Source of the DNA: an uncultured Prochlorococcus sp.
Lineage (GTDB): Bacteria; Cyanobacteriota; Cyanobacteriia; PCC-6307; Cyanobiaceae
Assembly: GCA_902615165.1 (NCBI GenBank)
Contig: CACMNZ010000001.1
Coordinates: forward strand, 1 to 60,488
Direction of reading: 5' to 3'
DNA length: 60,488 nt
A program made the translations under genes and the position numbers. Positions 1-7,909 of the stretch are shown one piece after another. Each line of letters begins with the position of its first letter. The stretch's first letter is position 1. The notes below the pieces were generated by a model. The model was not told the origin of the DNA. It did not search any database and worked only from the letters and a program-made list of their open reading frames with translations.

Positions 1-1
1 T

Positions 2-124
2 CTATCGAAGAATTTTAAGCCTTTAGCAAAAGATATTACTTTATTTGGGACTAAAAAAACTAAAGGTACTTTCGCTAACAAGATAATTTATCAATATAAA
101 AATTCCAAAAAATTATTTATTTGA
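2..124 (+). CDS. C-terminal fragment of an unknown protein (cut by window edge)
   Basis: An open frame enters from the left edge and runs 40 codons to a TGA at 122-124. The fragment is lysine-rich and ends KNSKKLFI. No family is recognisable from this tail, and the frame could be chance because the rest lies outside the window. Confidence 0.3.
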   Translation, partial: LSKNFKPLAKDITLFGTKKTKGTFANKIIYQYKNSKKLFI

Positions 125-158
125 TTGTTTTTTGCATATTAGTTTGCAGGAAAATATA

Positions 159-314
159 TTATTTTGATTTTCTTGTGCCACCGTAGGAATAATCATTATG
201 TTTAGAAATTACATTCCAACATTCTTTACAACAAAAAATCCAGTCTTTATGATTTATGGATTTAACTCTGTAATGAATTTTATCTAGCTTATGACACAAA
301 TCACATTTTTTCAT
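159..314 (-). CDS. Small zinc-ribbon-like protein, 51 aa
   Basis: The 51-residue frame begins MKKCDLCHK and carries two cysteine pairs: CxxC near residues 4-7 and a CCKxCW cluster around residues 28-32. It ends with YGGTRKSK. Paired cysteines in a tiny basic protein suggest a structural zinc site (inference). I recall similar short bacterial proteins that share the C-terminal YGGTRK ending, of unknown role. ATG start. It stands alone before a 326-base gap. Confidence 0.7.
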   Translation of the reverse strand: MKKCDLCHKLDKIHYRVKSINHKDWIFCCKECWNVISKHNDYSYGGTRKSK

Positions 315-640
315 TTATCTATTAATTTTTTAATTTATTTTAGATACGCAAAGGTATCTTTTTAAAAAGATTCACGAAAAAAATTTTATCGTGTCATTAT
401 AAATTTGCACTCTACAAATCCTGAAGCAAAGCAGTGGTTTTGATGAGTGCGATTATTGAATTACCGGATAAAAATTTCTAATTTTTACTTTTTAAAATAT
501 TTTAAGACAACCTCAATGTTTATATAAAATTTGTTTGATATTTTATACAGCTTTTATTAAAAAATATTGATTATACATCTACATCAGAACTTTAAAAAGA
601 AACTCACGAATCATATTTATTTAATTTTATTATTATTTTA
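315..640. other. Intergenic region, no gene seen
   Basis: This 326-base AT-rich stretch has only very short frames, for example 12 codons starting near 443. It shows no convincing hairpin-plus-T-run and no tRNA fold. It presumably holds promoters for the genes on either side. Confidence 0.5.
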
Positions 641-799
641 ATGATTTTTAAAAGTATGAACATTTACCTATTCTGGACCTTATTTTTAGCTCTATGGGCA
701 ATAGTTCCCTTAATGATTATTAAAGGTAGAGTAGACCAAGAGCCTAAGATTCAGACTTCACCAAAAGTTAAAGAAAAGAAAAAAGGTTGGTTTAATTAA
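641..799 (+). CDS. Small single-pass membrane protein, 52 aa
   Basis: A 52-codon frame encodes one hydrophobic segment (about residues 8-28, including FWTLFLALWAIVPLMII) followed by a charged, lysine-rich tail ending KKKGWFN. The layout predicts one membrane helix with a cytoplasmic tail. Two start ATGs are possible (641 or 656). I recognise no family. It is convergent with lptF downstream. Confidence 0.6.
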   Translation: MIFKSMNIYLFWTLFLALWAIVPLMIIKGRVDQEPKIQTSPKVKEKKKGWFN

Positions 800-942
800 T
801 AAAATTTCTGAATTAGGAAATTTTTCATAAGCAATTATCATGATTTGTATGATTACACAAAATAAACAAAAATAAAGATCTAAGAATCTCTGCTTGAAAA
901 TAATTTTTTAAGTAATGATATTCTTATTTATGTTCTTAAATC

Positions 943-2148
943 TTAAAAAGCACTTGATTTTCTAAATAAATAAATTCCTCCTCCTAGAGAAATTAAGACA
1001 GGTAACCATGCAGCCAAAATTGGAGGTAAAATACCTTTTACTCCGAAAGAACTAAATATAAATGACATTACATAATAAATTAATATAAGAATTACGCTCA
1101 ATCCAAATCCCTGACTTTTTGAAGATCTTAAGTTAGATTTAGATCCTAGACTGCTTCCTATTAAACCAAAGACCAAACATGCAAAAGGTAGGGTGAATTT
1201 TTCTTGAATGCGGACTTTAATTCTTCTAACCTCTTTCAAGTTTCCAGTTTTTTCATAAATCTTTTCTGCCTGTATAGCCTGCTTCAAAGTCATTTCAGTT
1301 GCATCCTTTGGCACTTTTGCTAGCTCGATGGGCCCTTCTACAAATGGATATGTATATTCTTTAAATTGAATATTTGTAGTTTGTCCGCTTGGATCAATTG
1401 ATACAATACTTCCGTCGTAAAATATCCAAGAAGAACTTTTTTTGTCAAATTTTCCAGTCTTGGCTTTTAAGATTTGTTGAAAATCTTCTCTAGAAAAATC
1501 TAAAACTGTAACTTTCTCCATAATGTTGTTTTTGTACCATGAAGCATAAAATATATGAGTAAGAAAAGTATTTATTTTTGTTGGTTTTTTATTTGATGCA
1601 TTTATCCTAGATCCATATCTTGAAAACATGATATTATTTTTTCCTTGTTCTCCGCTAAAAGAACTTCCTATTCCAGCTCTTAGTGTTGTTTCTGCTAATT
1701 TATTACTTGCTGGAACTAAATTATCGTTAAAATAGAAAGTTAATCCTGTCATTAATATTGAAAGTGCTATAGCTGGAGAAATAATTCTTGAGGTTTTGAT
1801 CCCCAAAGATTTCAATGCTAACAATTCAGAATTACTTGATAATTTTCCATAGGCTAATAATGTTGAAAGCAAAACTGCCATCGGGAATGATAAAACTAAA
1901 AAACTAGGTAAACTAAAAAAAATAACTTTTAAAGCTAAAAATACAGGTAAACCAAATTCAACTATTTTCCTTATAAGATCAAACATTACCCCAACAGATA
2001 ATGAAATAACAGTAAAAGCAGAAATTGCAAATACCATAGGAGGTATTATTTGCCCTAGTAACCATCTATCTATTAAAGGTAATAAATACCAAGGATAAAT
2101 TATTCTGTGAATAGTTTTTTTGATTGGTGATTGATTTGAAGGTTTCAA
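943..2148 (-). CDS. lptF: LptF/LptG family permease (YjgP/YjgQ)
   Basis: Predicted membrane subunit of the Lpt system, which extracts lipopolysaccharide from the inner membrane and delivers it to the outer membrane. The 401-residue protein has three N-terminal membrane segments (about 30-125), a periplasmic beta-rich middle (about 150-310) and three C-terminal segments (about 315-395), the usual YjgP/YjgQ layout. Cyanobacteria often encode a single LptF/G-like protein, so the F or G assignment is arbitrary. The start is TTG at 2148; no ATG lies close to it. It has no operon partner here, but the lipid A genes at 45-49 kb belong to the same process. Confidence 0.85.
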   Translation of the reverse strand: MKPSNQSPIKKTIHRIIYPWYLLPLIDRWLLGQIIPPMVFAISAFTVISLSVGVMFDLIRKIVEFGLPVFLALKVIFFSLPSFLVLSFPMAVLLSTLLAYGKLSSNSELLALKSLGIKTSRIISPAIALSILMTGLTFYFNDNLVPASNKLAETTLRAGIGSSFSGEQGKNNIMFSRYGSRINASNKKPTKINTFLTHIFYASWYKNNIMEKVTVLDFSREDFQQILKAKTGKFDKKSSSWIFYDGSIVSIDPSGQTTNIQFKEYTYPFVEGPIELAKVPKDATEMTLKQAIQAEKIYEKTGNLKEVRRIKVRIQEKFTLPFACLVFGLIGSSLGSKSNLRSSKSQGFGLSVILILIYYVMSFIFSSFGVKGILPPILAAWLPVLISLGGGIYLFRKSSAF

Positions 2149-2336
2149 AGAAATTTATTTGATTTTTACTGTCTTTTTAAAGATTATAAAGTATCAATGA
2201 TTTTTAAAACAATATAAAGTTGATAGTCGAGAAAATATTTTTACTCTTTAAATTTCAATAATAAATCAGAAAAATTATTGATTGACACTTGCAATTAATC
2301 AGAAAATTTGGTTTCTTTAATAAAAAGAGTTAAAGC

Positions 2337-2456
2337 ATGAAAAATAAAACTTTAATATACGAATGTAATTGCTTACACTGCCAACAAAAACTAAATCAAA
2401 TTAATAATTCAAAACTATATTGGGATAAATTAATTTTAAGAAAAAGATTGGTTTAA
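2337..2456 (+). CDS. Cys-rich micro-protein, 39 aa
   Basis: The 39-codon frame carries a YECNCLHCQQK motif (C-x-C-x2-C) in its first half and a basic end RKRLV. The cysteine cluster could bind a metal (inference). Start ATG with only weak purine-rich sequence upstream. No family is recognised and it could be spurious. Confidence 0.4.
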   Translation: MKNKTLIYECNCLHCQQKLNQINNSKLYWDKLILRKRLV

Positions 2457-2577
2457 TTTGTCTTCAAAATCCTTTAATAGTAAGAATTTATTGTAAACTG
2501 GTTTCTTGAAAAATTTTTATTTTCAGAATAATAAACTTATTAGATCTTAAGTATTAAGAATCTTTTGATTAATATTT

Positions 2578-2679
2578 TTACTTAACTTTTTGATTTTTTT
2601 TGTAAATCATATTTTCTCGATTTAAAAGAAAAAGGATAATAAAGATACAAAAAGGAATAAGAAAAAAATCTAAAGACAT
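2578..2679 (-). CDS. Possible 33-aa membrane micro-protein
   Basis: The frame begins MSLDFFLIPFCIFIILFLL and then becomes basic (NRENMIYKKNQKVK). One predicted membrane helix with a positively charged tail is the common pattern of this region. Support is only the intact frame and composition, and AT-rich DNA makes such frames by chance. Confidence 0.3.
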   Translation of the reverse strand: MSLDFFLIPFCIFIILFLLNRENMIYKKNQKVK

Positions 2680-2789
2680 ACATAATATTCTTTCTATTTT
2701 CTTATTAGCAAATAAATAAATATTTAGCATTAAGAATATTTTTATAATTTTATTAAATACTTTATTGATTAGTTTATTTGCTTGCTTTT

Positions 2790-2882
2790 AAAATTAAAAG
2801 AGCTTGCAAGTATCCCACCAGCAAGCTCATGACGAACAAGTTAATTCAGATTTTCTGATTTAACCAGCTAAGCACTTCCTAA
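2790..2882 (-). ncRNA. Candidate structured small RNA with intrinsic terminator
   Basis: On the minus strand a TATAAA box (2894-2889) is followed by about 90 nt containing two hairpins. The first (2864-2840) has arms GTTAAATCAGA and TCTGAATTAAC around AAA, with one A-A mismatch. The second (2828-2800) has perfect 8-bp arms GAGCTTGC and GCAAGCTC and is followed directly by TTTTAATTTT, a typical intrinsic terminator. No protein frame fits inside. Marine picocyanobacteria carry many small RNAs of this size (Yfr series); I cannot assign it to one. The 5' end is inferred from the box alone. Confidence 0.5.
2797..2828 (-). terminator. Intrinsic terminator of the 2790-2882 RNA
   Basis: Perfect 8-bp stem GAGCTTGC/GCAAGCTC with a 13-nt loop, followed on the minus strand by four T and an AT-rich run. 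This is one of the clearest terminators in the window. Confidence 0.7.
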
Positions 2883-3118
2883 ATGCTATTTATATCTTAC
2901 TAAGTAAAATTACTTATTGTGAGTATAAATGCTTATTTTTTAGGGATTTATAAGCAAATATGACAATTAAGAGTGGTTTAATAAAAAAAGATCTGCTAAT
3001 TTTCTTAAACATAAGTGTCACTTCTTGATCTGAAGAAATTCAGGGTAAAAATATTGAAGCCTTTGGTTTACATAACTTAATAATTATGTTATTTTAGTTT
3101 ACAATTATTAATTATTTA

Positions 3119-3325
3119 ATGACAAAAACAGGAGTAACTACAGAATCAGGTGGAAGACAGAATATGTTCCCATCAGAAACTAGACCCTATATTGATGAAA
3201 CTGTATCTTACGATGGATATCCTCAAAATGCAGAAAAAGTAAATGGTAGATGGGCCATGATTGGTTTCGTTGCACTTATTGGTGCCTACATAACAACAGG
3301 ACAAATCATTCCAGGAGTTTTTTAA
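3119..3325 (+). CDS. hli: High-light-inducible protein (Hli/Scp), 68 aa
   Basis: One-helix chlorophyll-binding stress protein of the thylakoid membrane, related to plant light-harvesting proteins. The core is EKVNGRWAMIGFVALIGAY at about residues 39-57: E, N and R are the usual chlorophyll ligand and salt-bridge residues of the single helix. The tail is TTGQIIPGVF. The TGQIIPG ending marks the multicopy Hli type that is also found on cyanophages (established knowledge). The hydrophilic N-terminal 38 residues are lumenal or stromal decoration. It lies about 790 bases from two more Hli genes on the opposite strand. Confidence 0.93.
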   Translation: MTKTGVTTESGGRQNMFPSETRPYIDETVSYDGYPQNAEKVNGRWAMIGFVALIGAYITTGQIIPGVF

Positions 3326-3397
3326 TAAATAAATTAATTACTTCATAAGCTTCTTTTGTTTGTATTAATAAATTCTTTTAATCAACAAATTTAGTTT

Positions 3398-3526
3398 TTA
3401 TTTTATATTTGAGAAAAAGAAAAACCAAATAAAAGTTAATGCATTTAAGCTAAATATTATTCCTAAAAATATATAAGCAAATTTTTTGCCAATAAATGCT
3501 GTCTCTGGTTCAAGTTTTACTCTCAT
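3398..3526 (-). CDS. Small single-pass membrane protein, 42 aa
   Basis: The 42-residue frame starts MRVKLEPETAFIGKK and then has one strongly hydrophobic segment (about 17-39, rich in Phe, Ile and Leu) ending FFFFSNIK. ATG start. No family is recognised. It sits between Hli genes, so a thylakoid role is conceivable, but that is only positional inference. Confidence 0.55.
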   Translation of the reverse strand: MRVKLEPETAFIGKKFAYIFLGIIFSLNALTFIWFFFFSNIK

Positions 3527-3916
3527 TAAATTCTAATATTATCTCGATTAAGATAACATGAACTATTTAATAAAATTTAAGTATTAACGAAAATAATCAA
3601 ATTAATATTTTGTCTTTAGTCAGTTTTTTAAATTCAATCATTATTCATTTTTAGTCTCCTAGTTTGAAGATTAAATCCTTTAATATTGTTGCTTCAAGTT
3701 AAGGTAGTAAAAAATAAAAATAGCAAAAATTATACTTTAATCTAAGTACTGAGCTATGTAATGCATCTAAAAAATAAAACACATTAATTATATATTTATT
3801 ATTGTGAAATGATTTTTATACCAATTTTTTCAGATTTTTTATATTCGATACACGATTATTGATTATTCAAATTTTAAATAATAAAGAAAATTTAATATCA
3901 TTCATAAAAACTACCA
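3527..3916. other. Intergenic region, no gene seen
   Basis: A 390-base AT-rich gap without a plausible protein frame. A short inverted repeat, TTATCT-6nt-AGATAA (3539-3556), lies just upstream of the 42-aa membrane protein and could be part of its control region. Nothing else stands out. Confidence 0.45.
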
Positions 3917-3955
3917 ATAAAAAAAGAGTCAAATTTTAAGGGAAACTTAACTCTT
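3917..3955 (-). terminator. Intrinsic terminator of the hli pair
   Basis: On the minus strand the arms AAGAGTTAAGTTT and AAATTTGACTCTT form a stem with G-T pairs around CCCTTA, followed by a run of seven T. It lies about 25 bases beyond the stop of the downstream Hli gene, as expected for the end of that transcript. Confidence 0.65.
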
Positions 3956-3977
3956 CAAAAAATAATAAGAATGTTTA

Positions 3978-4118
3978 TTAGATAAAACCTGGAATAATTT
4001 GACCAGTTGTTAAATAAGCTCCAATAAGTGCAATAAAACCTAGCATTGCAAATCTACCGTTAAGCTTTTCAGCTACGATCTTTTCTTTTTCGATTACTTT
4101 TGGTTCGTTATTTTTCAT
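3978..4118 (-). CDS. hli: High-light-inducible protein (Hli/Scp), 46 aa
   Basis: One-helix chlorophyll-binding protein. After a charged leader (MKNNEPKVIEKEKIV) comes the Hli core AEKLNGRFAMLGFIALIGAY and the ending TTGQIIPGFI of the multicopy type. The frame stays open further upstream, but the true start is the ATG at 4118: it overlaps the stop of the preceding Hli gene as TAATG, so the two genes are translationally coupled. A terminator follows at 3917-3955. Confidence 0.93.
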   Translation of the reverse strand: MKNNEPKVIEKEKIVAEKLNGRFAMLGFIALIGAYLTTGQIIPGFI

Positions 4119-4225
4119 TAGAACCAACCTGGAATGATTTGGCCTGTTGTGACATAAGCACCGACAGCTGCAACGAAACCTAACATTGCTGCCCAACCAT
4201 TAAAACGTTCTGCTTCTGGAGTCAT
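4118..4225 (-). CDS. hli: High-light-inducible protein (Hli/Scp), 35 aa
   Basis: A very short Hli: MTPEAERFNGWAAMLGFVAA leads into VGAYVTTGQIIPGWF. The E-x2-N motif and helix are complete, although the usual Arg after N-G is replaced by Trp. It is close to the minimum length for one chlorophyll-binding helix. Its TAA shares one base with the ATG of the next Hli gene (TAATG). Such small Hli proteins dimerise in the thylakoid membrane (family knowledge). Confidence 0.9.
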   Translation of the reverse strand: MTPEAERFNGWAAMLGFVAAVGAYVTTGQIIPGWF

Positions 4226-4394
4226 TTTGTTTTTGTAAATTTGTAAACAAATATAACATATTTATTTATTTATGTAAAGAAATTGGATTATTATTGCTCT
4301 TATTGGCCAAAAATATCTTAATAATGCTACGTTTTTGTGCCGAAAGATACCTTATTAGTGTTTTAATTTTTGTTCTGGCATTTATAAATGAGAA

Positions 4395-4511
4395 ACAAAA
4401 TAAATTAAACTAATACCTTTTTCTTTTGGTGGTAGATCCTCATTTAGAGGTAATTTAAATTACTATAGTGTTAGAGTCAGCTAGTAGGGATACAGGCTGA
4501 CTCTTTTTTTT
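4395..4511 (+). ncRNA. Candidate structured small RNA
   Basis: A TATAAA box at 4383-4388 precedes about 117 nt without a protein frame but with three consecutive foldable elements: CCTC-ATTTA-GAGG (4438-4450), a perfect 14-nt palindrome GTAATTTAAATTAC (4450-4463), and a terminator hairpin with 9-bp arms AGAGTCAGC/GCTGACTCT (4473-4504) followed by eight T. It lies divergent from the hli pair. The 5' end is inferred. Identity with a named cyanobacterial RNA could not be judged. Confidence 0.5.
4473..4511 (+). terminator. Strong intrinsic terminator
   Basis: Perfect 9-bp stem AGAGTCAGC/GCTGACTCT with a 14-nt loop followed by TTTTTTTT. No annotated plus-strand gene ends just upstream, which is the main argument for the small RNA placed here. 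Confidence 0.8.
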
Positions 4512-4592
4512 GAGATTTTTTGGTTTTGGAATAAAAGTAGTTTTTAGAATTCAAATTATTGCTATTAATAAATTAAATATATAAGTGAATTT

Positions 4593-4757
4593 ATGTCATT
4601 CGAGACTTACTACATGCATTTAATTTTTGGAAGGATTCCTTCGCTAATGAACTCTAATTTAATACTTTATATCTTGCCTGCTCTTACAATTTCAATATTA
4701 TATTTCAGCATTAAAATAATGTTTTTCAAGACTCCTAAATTGAGAAAAGTTAAATAA
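4593..4757 (+). CDS. Small single-pass membrane protein, 54 aa
   Basis: The 54-residue frame starts MSFETYYMHLIFGRIPS, has one hydrophobic segment (about residues 22-45) and ends basic (KTPKLRKVK). ATG start. It lies about 30 bases upstream of the DUF938 gene and may share its transcript. No family is recognised. Confidence 0.5.
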   Translation: MSFETYYMHLIFGRIPSLMNSNLILYILPALTISILYFSIKIMFFKTPKLRKVK

Positions 4758-4787
4758 TCAAGGATTTAAGAATTATTTTTGTTTATT

Positions 4788-5405
4788 TTGGATAGTAGAC
4801 TTTTTTTTTCGGCAACTCAAAGAAATAGAGACTGCATTGGTGATGTGCTATCCAGAATTATAAAAAAAGGTTCAGTATTGGAAATAGGAAGTGGCAGCGG
4901 TGAACATGGAGTGATTTTTCAAAAACGCTTTCCTGAAATAATCTGGCAAACAAGTGATCCAGATTTAGTACATAGAAAAAGTATAAGTGCTTGGATTAAG
5001 TATGAAGACTTATCTGAGAAAATGCCACAGCCTCTTGAGATTGATGTAGAAAAAATTCCTTGGAAAATTCCATTGAGAATAGCTCATTCTTTGCAAGGAA
5101 CAGTCTCTATAAATATGATTCATGTAGCAGAATGGTCTTGTACTTTAGCACTCTTTAGAGAGTCAGGAAAATTACTCAATAAGGGACAATTTTTGATTTT
5201 GTATGGGCCATTTAAAATTTGTAATAAGCACACAAGTGAAAGTAATTATTTTTTCGATAATTCATTAAAAATGCAAAATAATCTTTGGGGTATAAGGAAT
5301 CTTGAGGAAGTTTGTGATGAAAGTAAGAAAAATGGTTTTTCTCAAGAGGATATTATTAAGATGCCTGCAAATAATTTTTCAATAATTTACAGAAAAGTTT
5401 CTTAA
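4788..5405 (+). CDS. DUF938 family SAM-dependent methyltransferase-like protein
   Basis: The protein begins MDSRLFFSATQRNRD, typical of DUF938, and shows the SAM-binding motif I VLEIGSGSGEHG at about residues 31-42, followed by FQKRFPEIIWQTSDPD. The family is about 200 residues with a class I methyltransferase fold; its substrate is unknown. Two TTG starts are available (4779 and 4788). I prefer 4788 because it matches the usual DUF938 N-terminus and gives 205 residues. Confidence 0.8.
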   Translation: MDSRLFFSATQRNRDCIGDVLSRIIKKGSVLEIGSGSGEHGVIFQKRFPEIIWQTSDPDLVHRKSISAWIKYEDLSEKMPQPLEIDVEKIPWKIPLRIAHSLQGTVSINMIHVAEWSCTLALFRESGKLLNKGQFLILYGPFKICNKHTSESNYFFDNSLKMQNNLWGIRNLEEVCDESKKNGFSQEDIIKMPANNFSIIYRKVS

Positions 5406-5456
5406 CAAGGCAATTACAAATGTCAATAAGTTTATAAAGTTCATCTTATTAATTGA

Positions 5457-5618
5457 TCAACCAGATAGTTTTTTGCTCCATTCTTTATGCTTTTGATCTA
5501 AATCTGTAATTTTTTCGCCTAAACTCAAATGTCTTTCTAATAATTCAACTTTTGTAAGTGTTATTTTTTCCGAATAAAATTTAATAGGCTGCTTACCATG
5601 CAAATTGTCGCCACTCAT
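5457..5618 (-). CDS. Hypothetical small charged protein, 53 aa
   Basis: The 53-residue frame starts MSGDNLHGKQPIKFYSEKI and is hydrophilic and probably helical throughout (KVELLERHLSLGEKITDLDQ), with no membrane segment or cysteine. ATG start. It converges on the DUF938 gene. No family is recognised; composition is typical of a real soluble protein rather than random AT-rich sequence. Confidence 0.6.
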   Translation of the reverse strand: MSGDNLHGKQPIKFYSEKITLTKVELLERHLSLGEKITDLDQKHKEWSKKLSG

Positions 5619-5737
5619 AGAATTACTAAAAATTATTTCTATTATCTAAGATAAAAAATTTGTTAATGTTAATTCTTTTATATTCTTTTCAGATTTGTGT
5701 AAATTAATGTGATAAATAATTGATACTTATTGTGTTT

Positions 5738-6904
5738 TTAATCGACCATTTTGTATCTAGATTGCCATATATATCTTCCTCTCTTGATGTCTGACTTAAC
5801 AGCAACGCAATTGCAAGCAATATTCCATAGAGCTTTGTGTATGGGATCAGGATTAAAAAGATATGCTTTTTTAAAGGCTTTTTTAATTAAGATAGTTGCC
5901 TTTTTTGCATGATAATGAGGGATTGTTGGACATACATGATGAACGACATGGCTAGAACCTATATTATGGTGAAGAAAATCAAGGACTCTACCGTAAGGCC
6001 TGTCAATAGATAGAAATGCGCCCCTCATAAAGGAAAATTCCATATTTGAAAGATGAGGCACATCTGAATCTGTATGATGAAGCCATGTATAAACTACTAG
6101 CCAACAATTAACCACTAATAAAGGGCCAAAATACATAGTAATTACTGGAAATAATCCATACTTGAAAACTAAATAAACAATGCCCACTAATGTCAAAAAT
6201 ACGCCAATATCTGATATCCAAACTTTCTTGGCCCATATTGATGGCCATAGTAATTTAGAAAATGGTTTTGTTGGCCAAAAATGATTTGACGTGCCATATT
6301 TAACTCCTCCTGTACTTCCCGTAAGTAAATAAGCAGGCCAGCCAAATATTAGATGCAAAGCAAGTTGAAGAATTCCATAATTTTTCTTGCCTAAGGAATT
6401 TGAAAAATATAATTCTTTTTCTCCTCCAACTTTTTCTGTAACTCCATTCCCATTAATGACTAAAGGGACGTGAGTTTCTCCATTGGTTATGTTATTTGTG
6501 AATCGATGATGAATTGCATGAGAGCGCTGCCAAGAAAAATAAGGCACTAGAAGTAATGAATGTAGTAAATAACCAGTTATAGATTCCAATGTCTTGTTTT
6601 TAGAGAATGCTCCATGCCCACATTCATGGGCAATTACCCAGAATCCCATTGCTGTGGTACCTGATAGTAATGCGTAAATAATCCAAATTGGGATCATTTG
6701 GGGGGTAAATGGAATAGATAACCCTACCGCCACTACTAATGATTGAATTAAGGCTGATTGTAAAAGATATTTCAAAGAAGTTTTGGTATTGCACTTAAAG
6801 TAGTGATCTGGAATAACATCCTGAAATTCTTTTAAGCTTGGGATATCTTTATCCTTTATTACAAGCGCTTGGCCTTTAAGACCTGAAAATTTTATATTAC
6901 TCAA
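5738..6904 (-). CDS. desA: Fatty-acid desaturase, delta-12 (DesA) type
   Basis: Membrane di-iron enzyme that introduces a double bond into membrane-lipid acyl chains with ferredoxin as electron donor, keeping thylakoids fluid in cold or strong light. The three histidine boxes are clear: HECGHGAF (about residue 93), HAIHH (about 129) and HVVHH (about 319). Several membrane segments flank them. Length (388) and box spacing match the acyl-lipid delta-12 group better than the delta-9 group, but regiospecificity cannot be proved from sequence. TTG start. Transcribed alone. Confidence 0.85.
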   Translation of the reverse strand: MSNIKFSGLKGQALVIKDKDIPSLKEFQDVIPDHYFKCNTKTSLKYLLQSALIQSLVVAVGLSIPFTPQMIPIWIIYALLSGTTAMGFWVIAHECGHGAFSKNKTLESITGYLLHSLLLVPYFSWQRSHAIHHRFTNNITNGETHVPLVINGNGVTEKVGGEKELYFSNSLGKKNYGILQLALHLIFGWPAYLLTGSTGGVKYGTSNHFWPTKPFSKLLWPSIWAKKVWISDIGVFLTLVGIVYLVFKYGLFPVITMYFGPLLVVNCWLVVYTWLHHTDSDVPHLSNMEFSFMRGAFLSIDRPYGRVLDFLHHNIGSSHVVHHVCPTIPHYHAKKATILIKKAFKKAYLFNPDPIHKALWNIACNCVAVKSDIKRGRYIWQSRYKMVD

Positions 6905-7151
6905 ATTTTTTTTTGGTTAAGAATTTTGTTTTATAAAAGTGAATTTATATATTCTATTATCCACCACAGGATCTAATAATGAACAGAATTGATAATTAAT
7001 TTTTCGTCAAAGTTTTTAAGACTTTAATTTCTTCTGCAAATAAAATTAATTGTACTGAACATTTTTGGATTTATTTTTTATCGCAATCTTATTAATTATT
7101 TCTTTCTTTTTTATGATTATTATCTTTGCTCTTCTTTAAAGATTAATTAAT

Positions 7152-7283
7152 TTAAAGACCGCGTATATACCTCTTAGGTAAACCAGATTGTTTACGTGGC
7201 TTTACTAAAATAGGTAAAACAATAACTCCTACGGTAAAAAGACAGATTGGAGCAACTACCATCAATATAGACTCAAGAGACAT
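7152..7283 (-). CDS. Small single-pass membrane protein, 43 aa
   Basis: The 43-residue frame starts MSLESILMVVAPICLFTVGV, has one membrane segment (about 6-28) and a basic tail KPRKQSGLPKRYIRGL. It has the size and layout of small thylakoid subunits, but I do not recognise it as any named photosystem or cytochrome subunit. ATG start. It lies upstream of and in the same direction as the desaturase. Confidence 0.6.
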   Translation of the reverse strand: MSLESILMVVAPICLFTVGVIVLPILVKPRKQSGLPKRYIRGL

Positions 7284-7472
7284 GAATAATTTTGAATTTA
7301 TTTATAAATAGCAGGATTTTTTTTTAAAGTCATGCGTATTTATATCTATTTTGTGAAAATAGATTCAAAATTTTTATAAATTATTAAGTAAAAAAGAAAA
7401 AAAGATTAAAAAAAATCAATTTTTTCATAATTCATCTTATTAAATTAATCATTATTTATGAGGAAGTTAGTC

Positions 7473-7625
7473 ATGGATGAAGAAAAAAAGTGGATGCTTA
7501 TGACTTATTATTGTCCAACCCATGGTGATTCAGGTTTTGTAAAACCAATTCAACTAACAAAAAAAGAAATTAGTAAAACATTCTTAAAAAAAACTAGGAG
7601 TTCTAAAATTAATTTTTTGAAATAA
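7473..7625 (+). CDS. Hypothetical small protein, 50 aa
   Basis: The frame begins MDEEKKWMLMTYYCPTHGDS and continues with a lysine-rich half ending KINFLK. AGGAAG at 7461-7466 sits correctly for the ATG at 7473, which decides this start over the in-frame ATG at 7458. The CPTHGD stretch pairs one Cys with one His but is too short for a convincing zinc site. Confidence 0.6.
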   Translation: MDEEKKWMLMTYYCPTHGDSGFVKPIQLTKKEISKTFLKKTRSSKINFLK

Positions 7626-7756
7626 GATCTAAGATATTTTGAAAAAGTTCTAAATATTGGTTGCAATCAGGTCAATAAAAAAATTGATATGTTAAAAAAA
7701 ATCCCATAAGCTGCTTTTTTATCAGCGGTATTGGTGAACATATTTAAAAATACAAC

Positions 7757-7909
7757 TTAATTTGTATCATTATCGCATGTTAATTCACATTGATTAAGAT
7801 CATTAGATGATATCTTTTCTAAAATTCTTAACATATCAATTTCGGAAAGTTCTCCATTCGAGTTCCATTTTAAAGTTGTTTTCCTTTGAGGTGAATTTTT
7901 TTTATTCAT
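7757..7909 (-). CDS. Small protein with C-terminal CX3C motif, 50 aa
   Basis: The 50-residue soluble protein starts MNKKNSPQRKTTLKWNSNG and ends NQCELTCDNDTN, giving one C-x3-C pair. The ribosome binding site is very strong (GGGGGGTGAG about 7 bases before the ATG) and lies within the last codons of the upstream gene, which it overlaps by 8 bases. The upstream protein has two CX3C pairs, so the two are probably one functional unit (inference). Confidence 0.65.
   Translation of the reverse strand: MNKKNSPQRKTTLKWNSNGELSEIDMLRILEKISSNDLNQCELTCDNDTN

Noticed and set aside
443..481. 12-codon frame and possible gene remnant in the first long gap
   Set aside because: Too short and interrupted by several stops; no recognisable parent gene.
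7065..7139. 24-codon hydrophobic frame with TTG start between two genes
   Set aside because: Could be a tiny photosynthetic subunit, but there is no ATG, no ribosome site and no match to PetL, PetN or Psb peptides that I can recognise.
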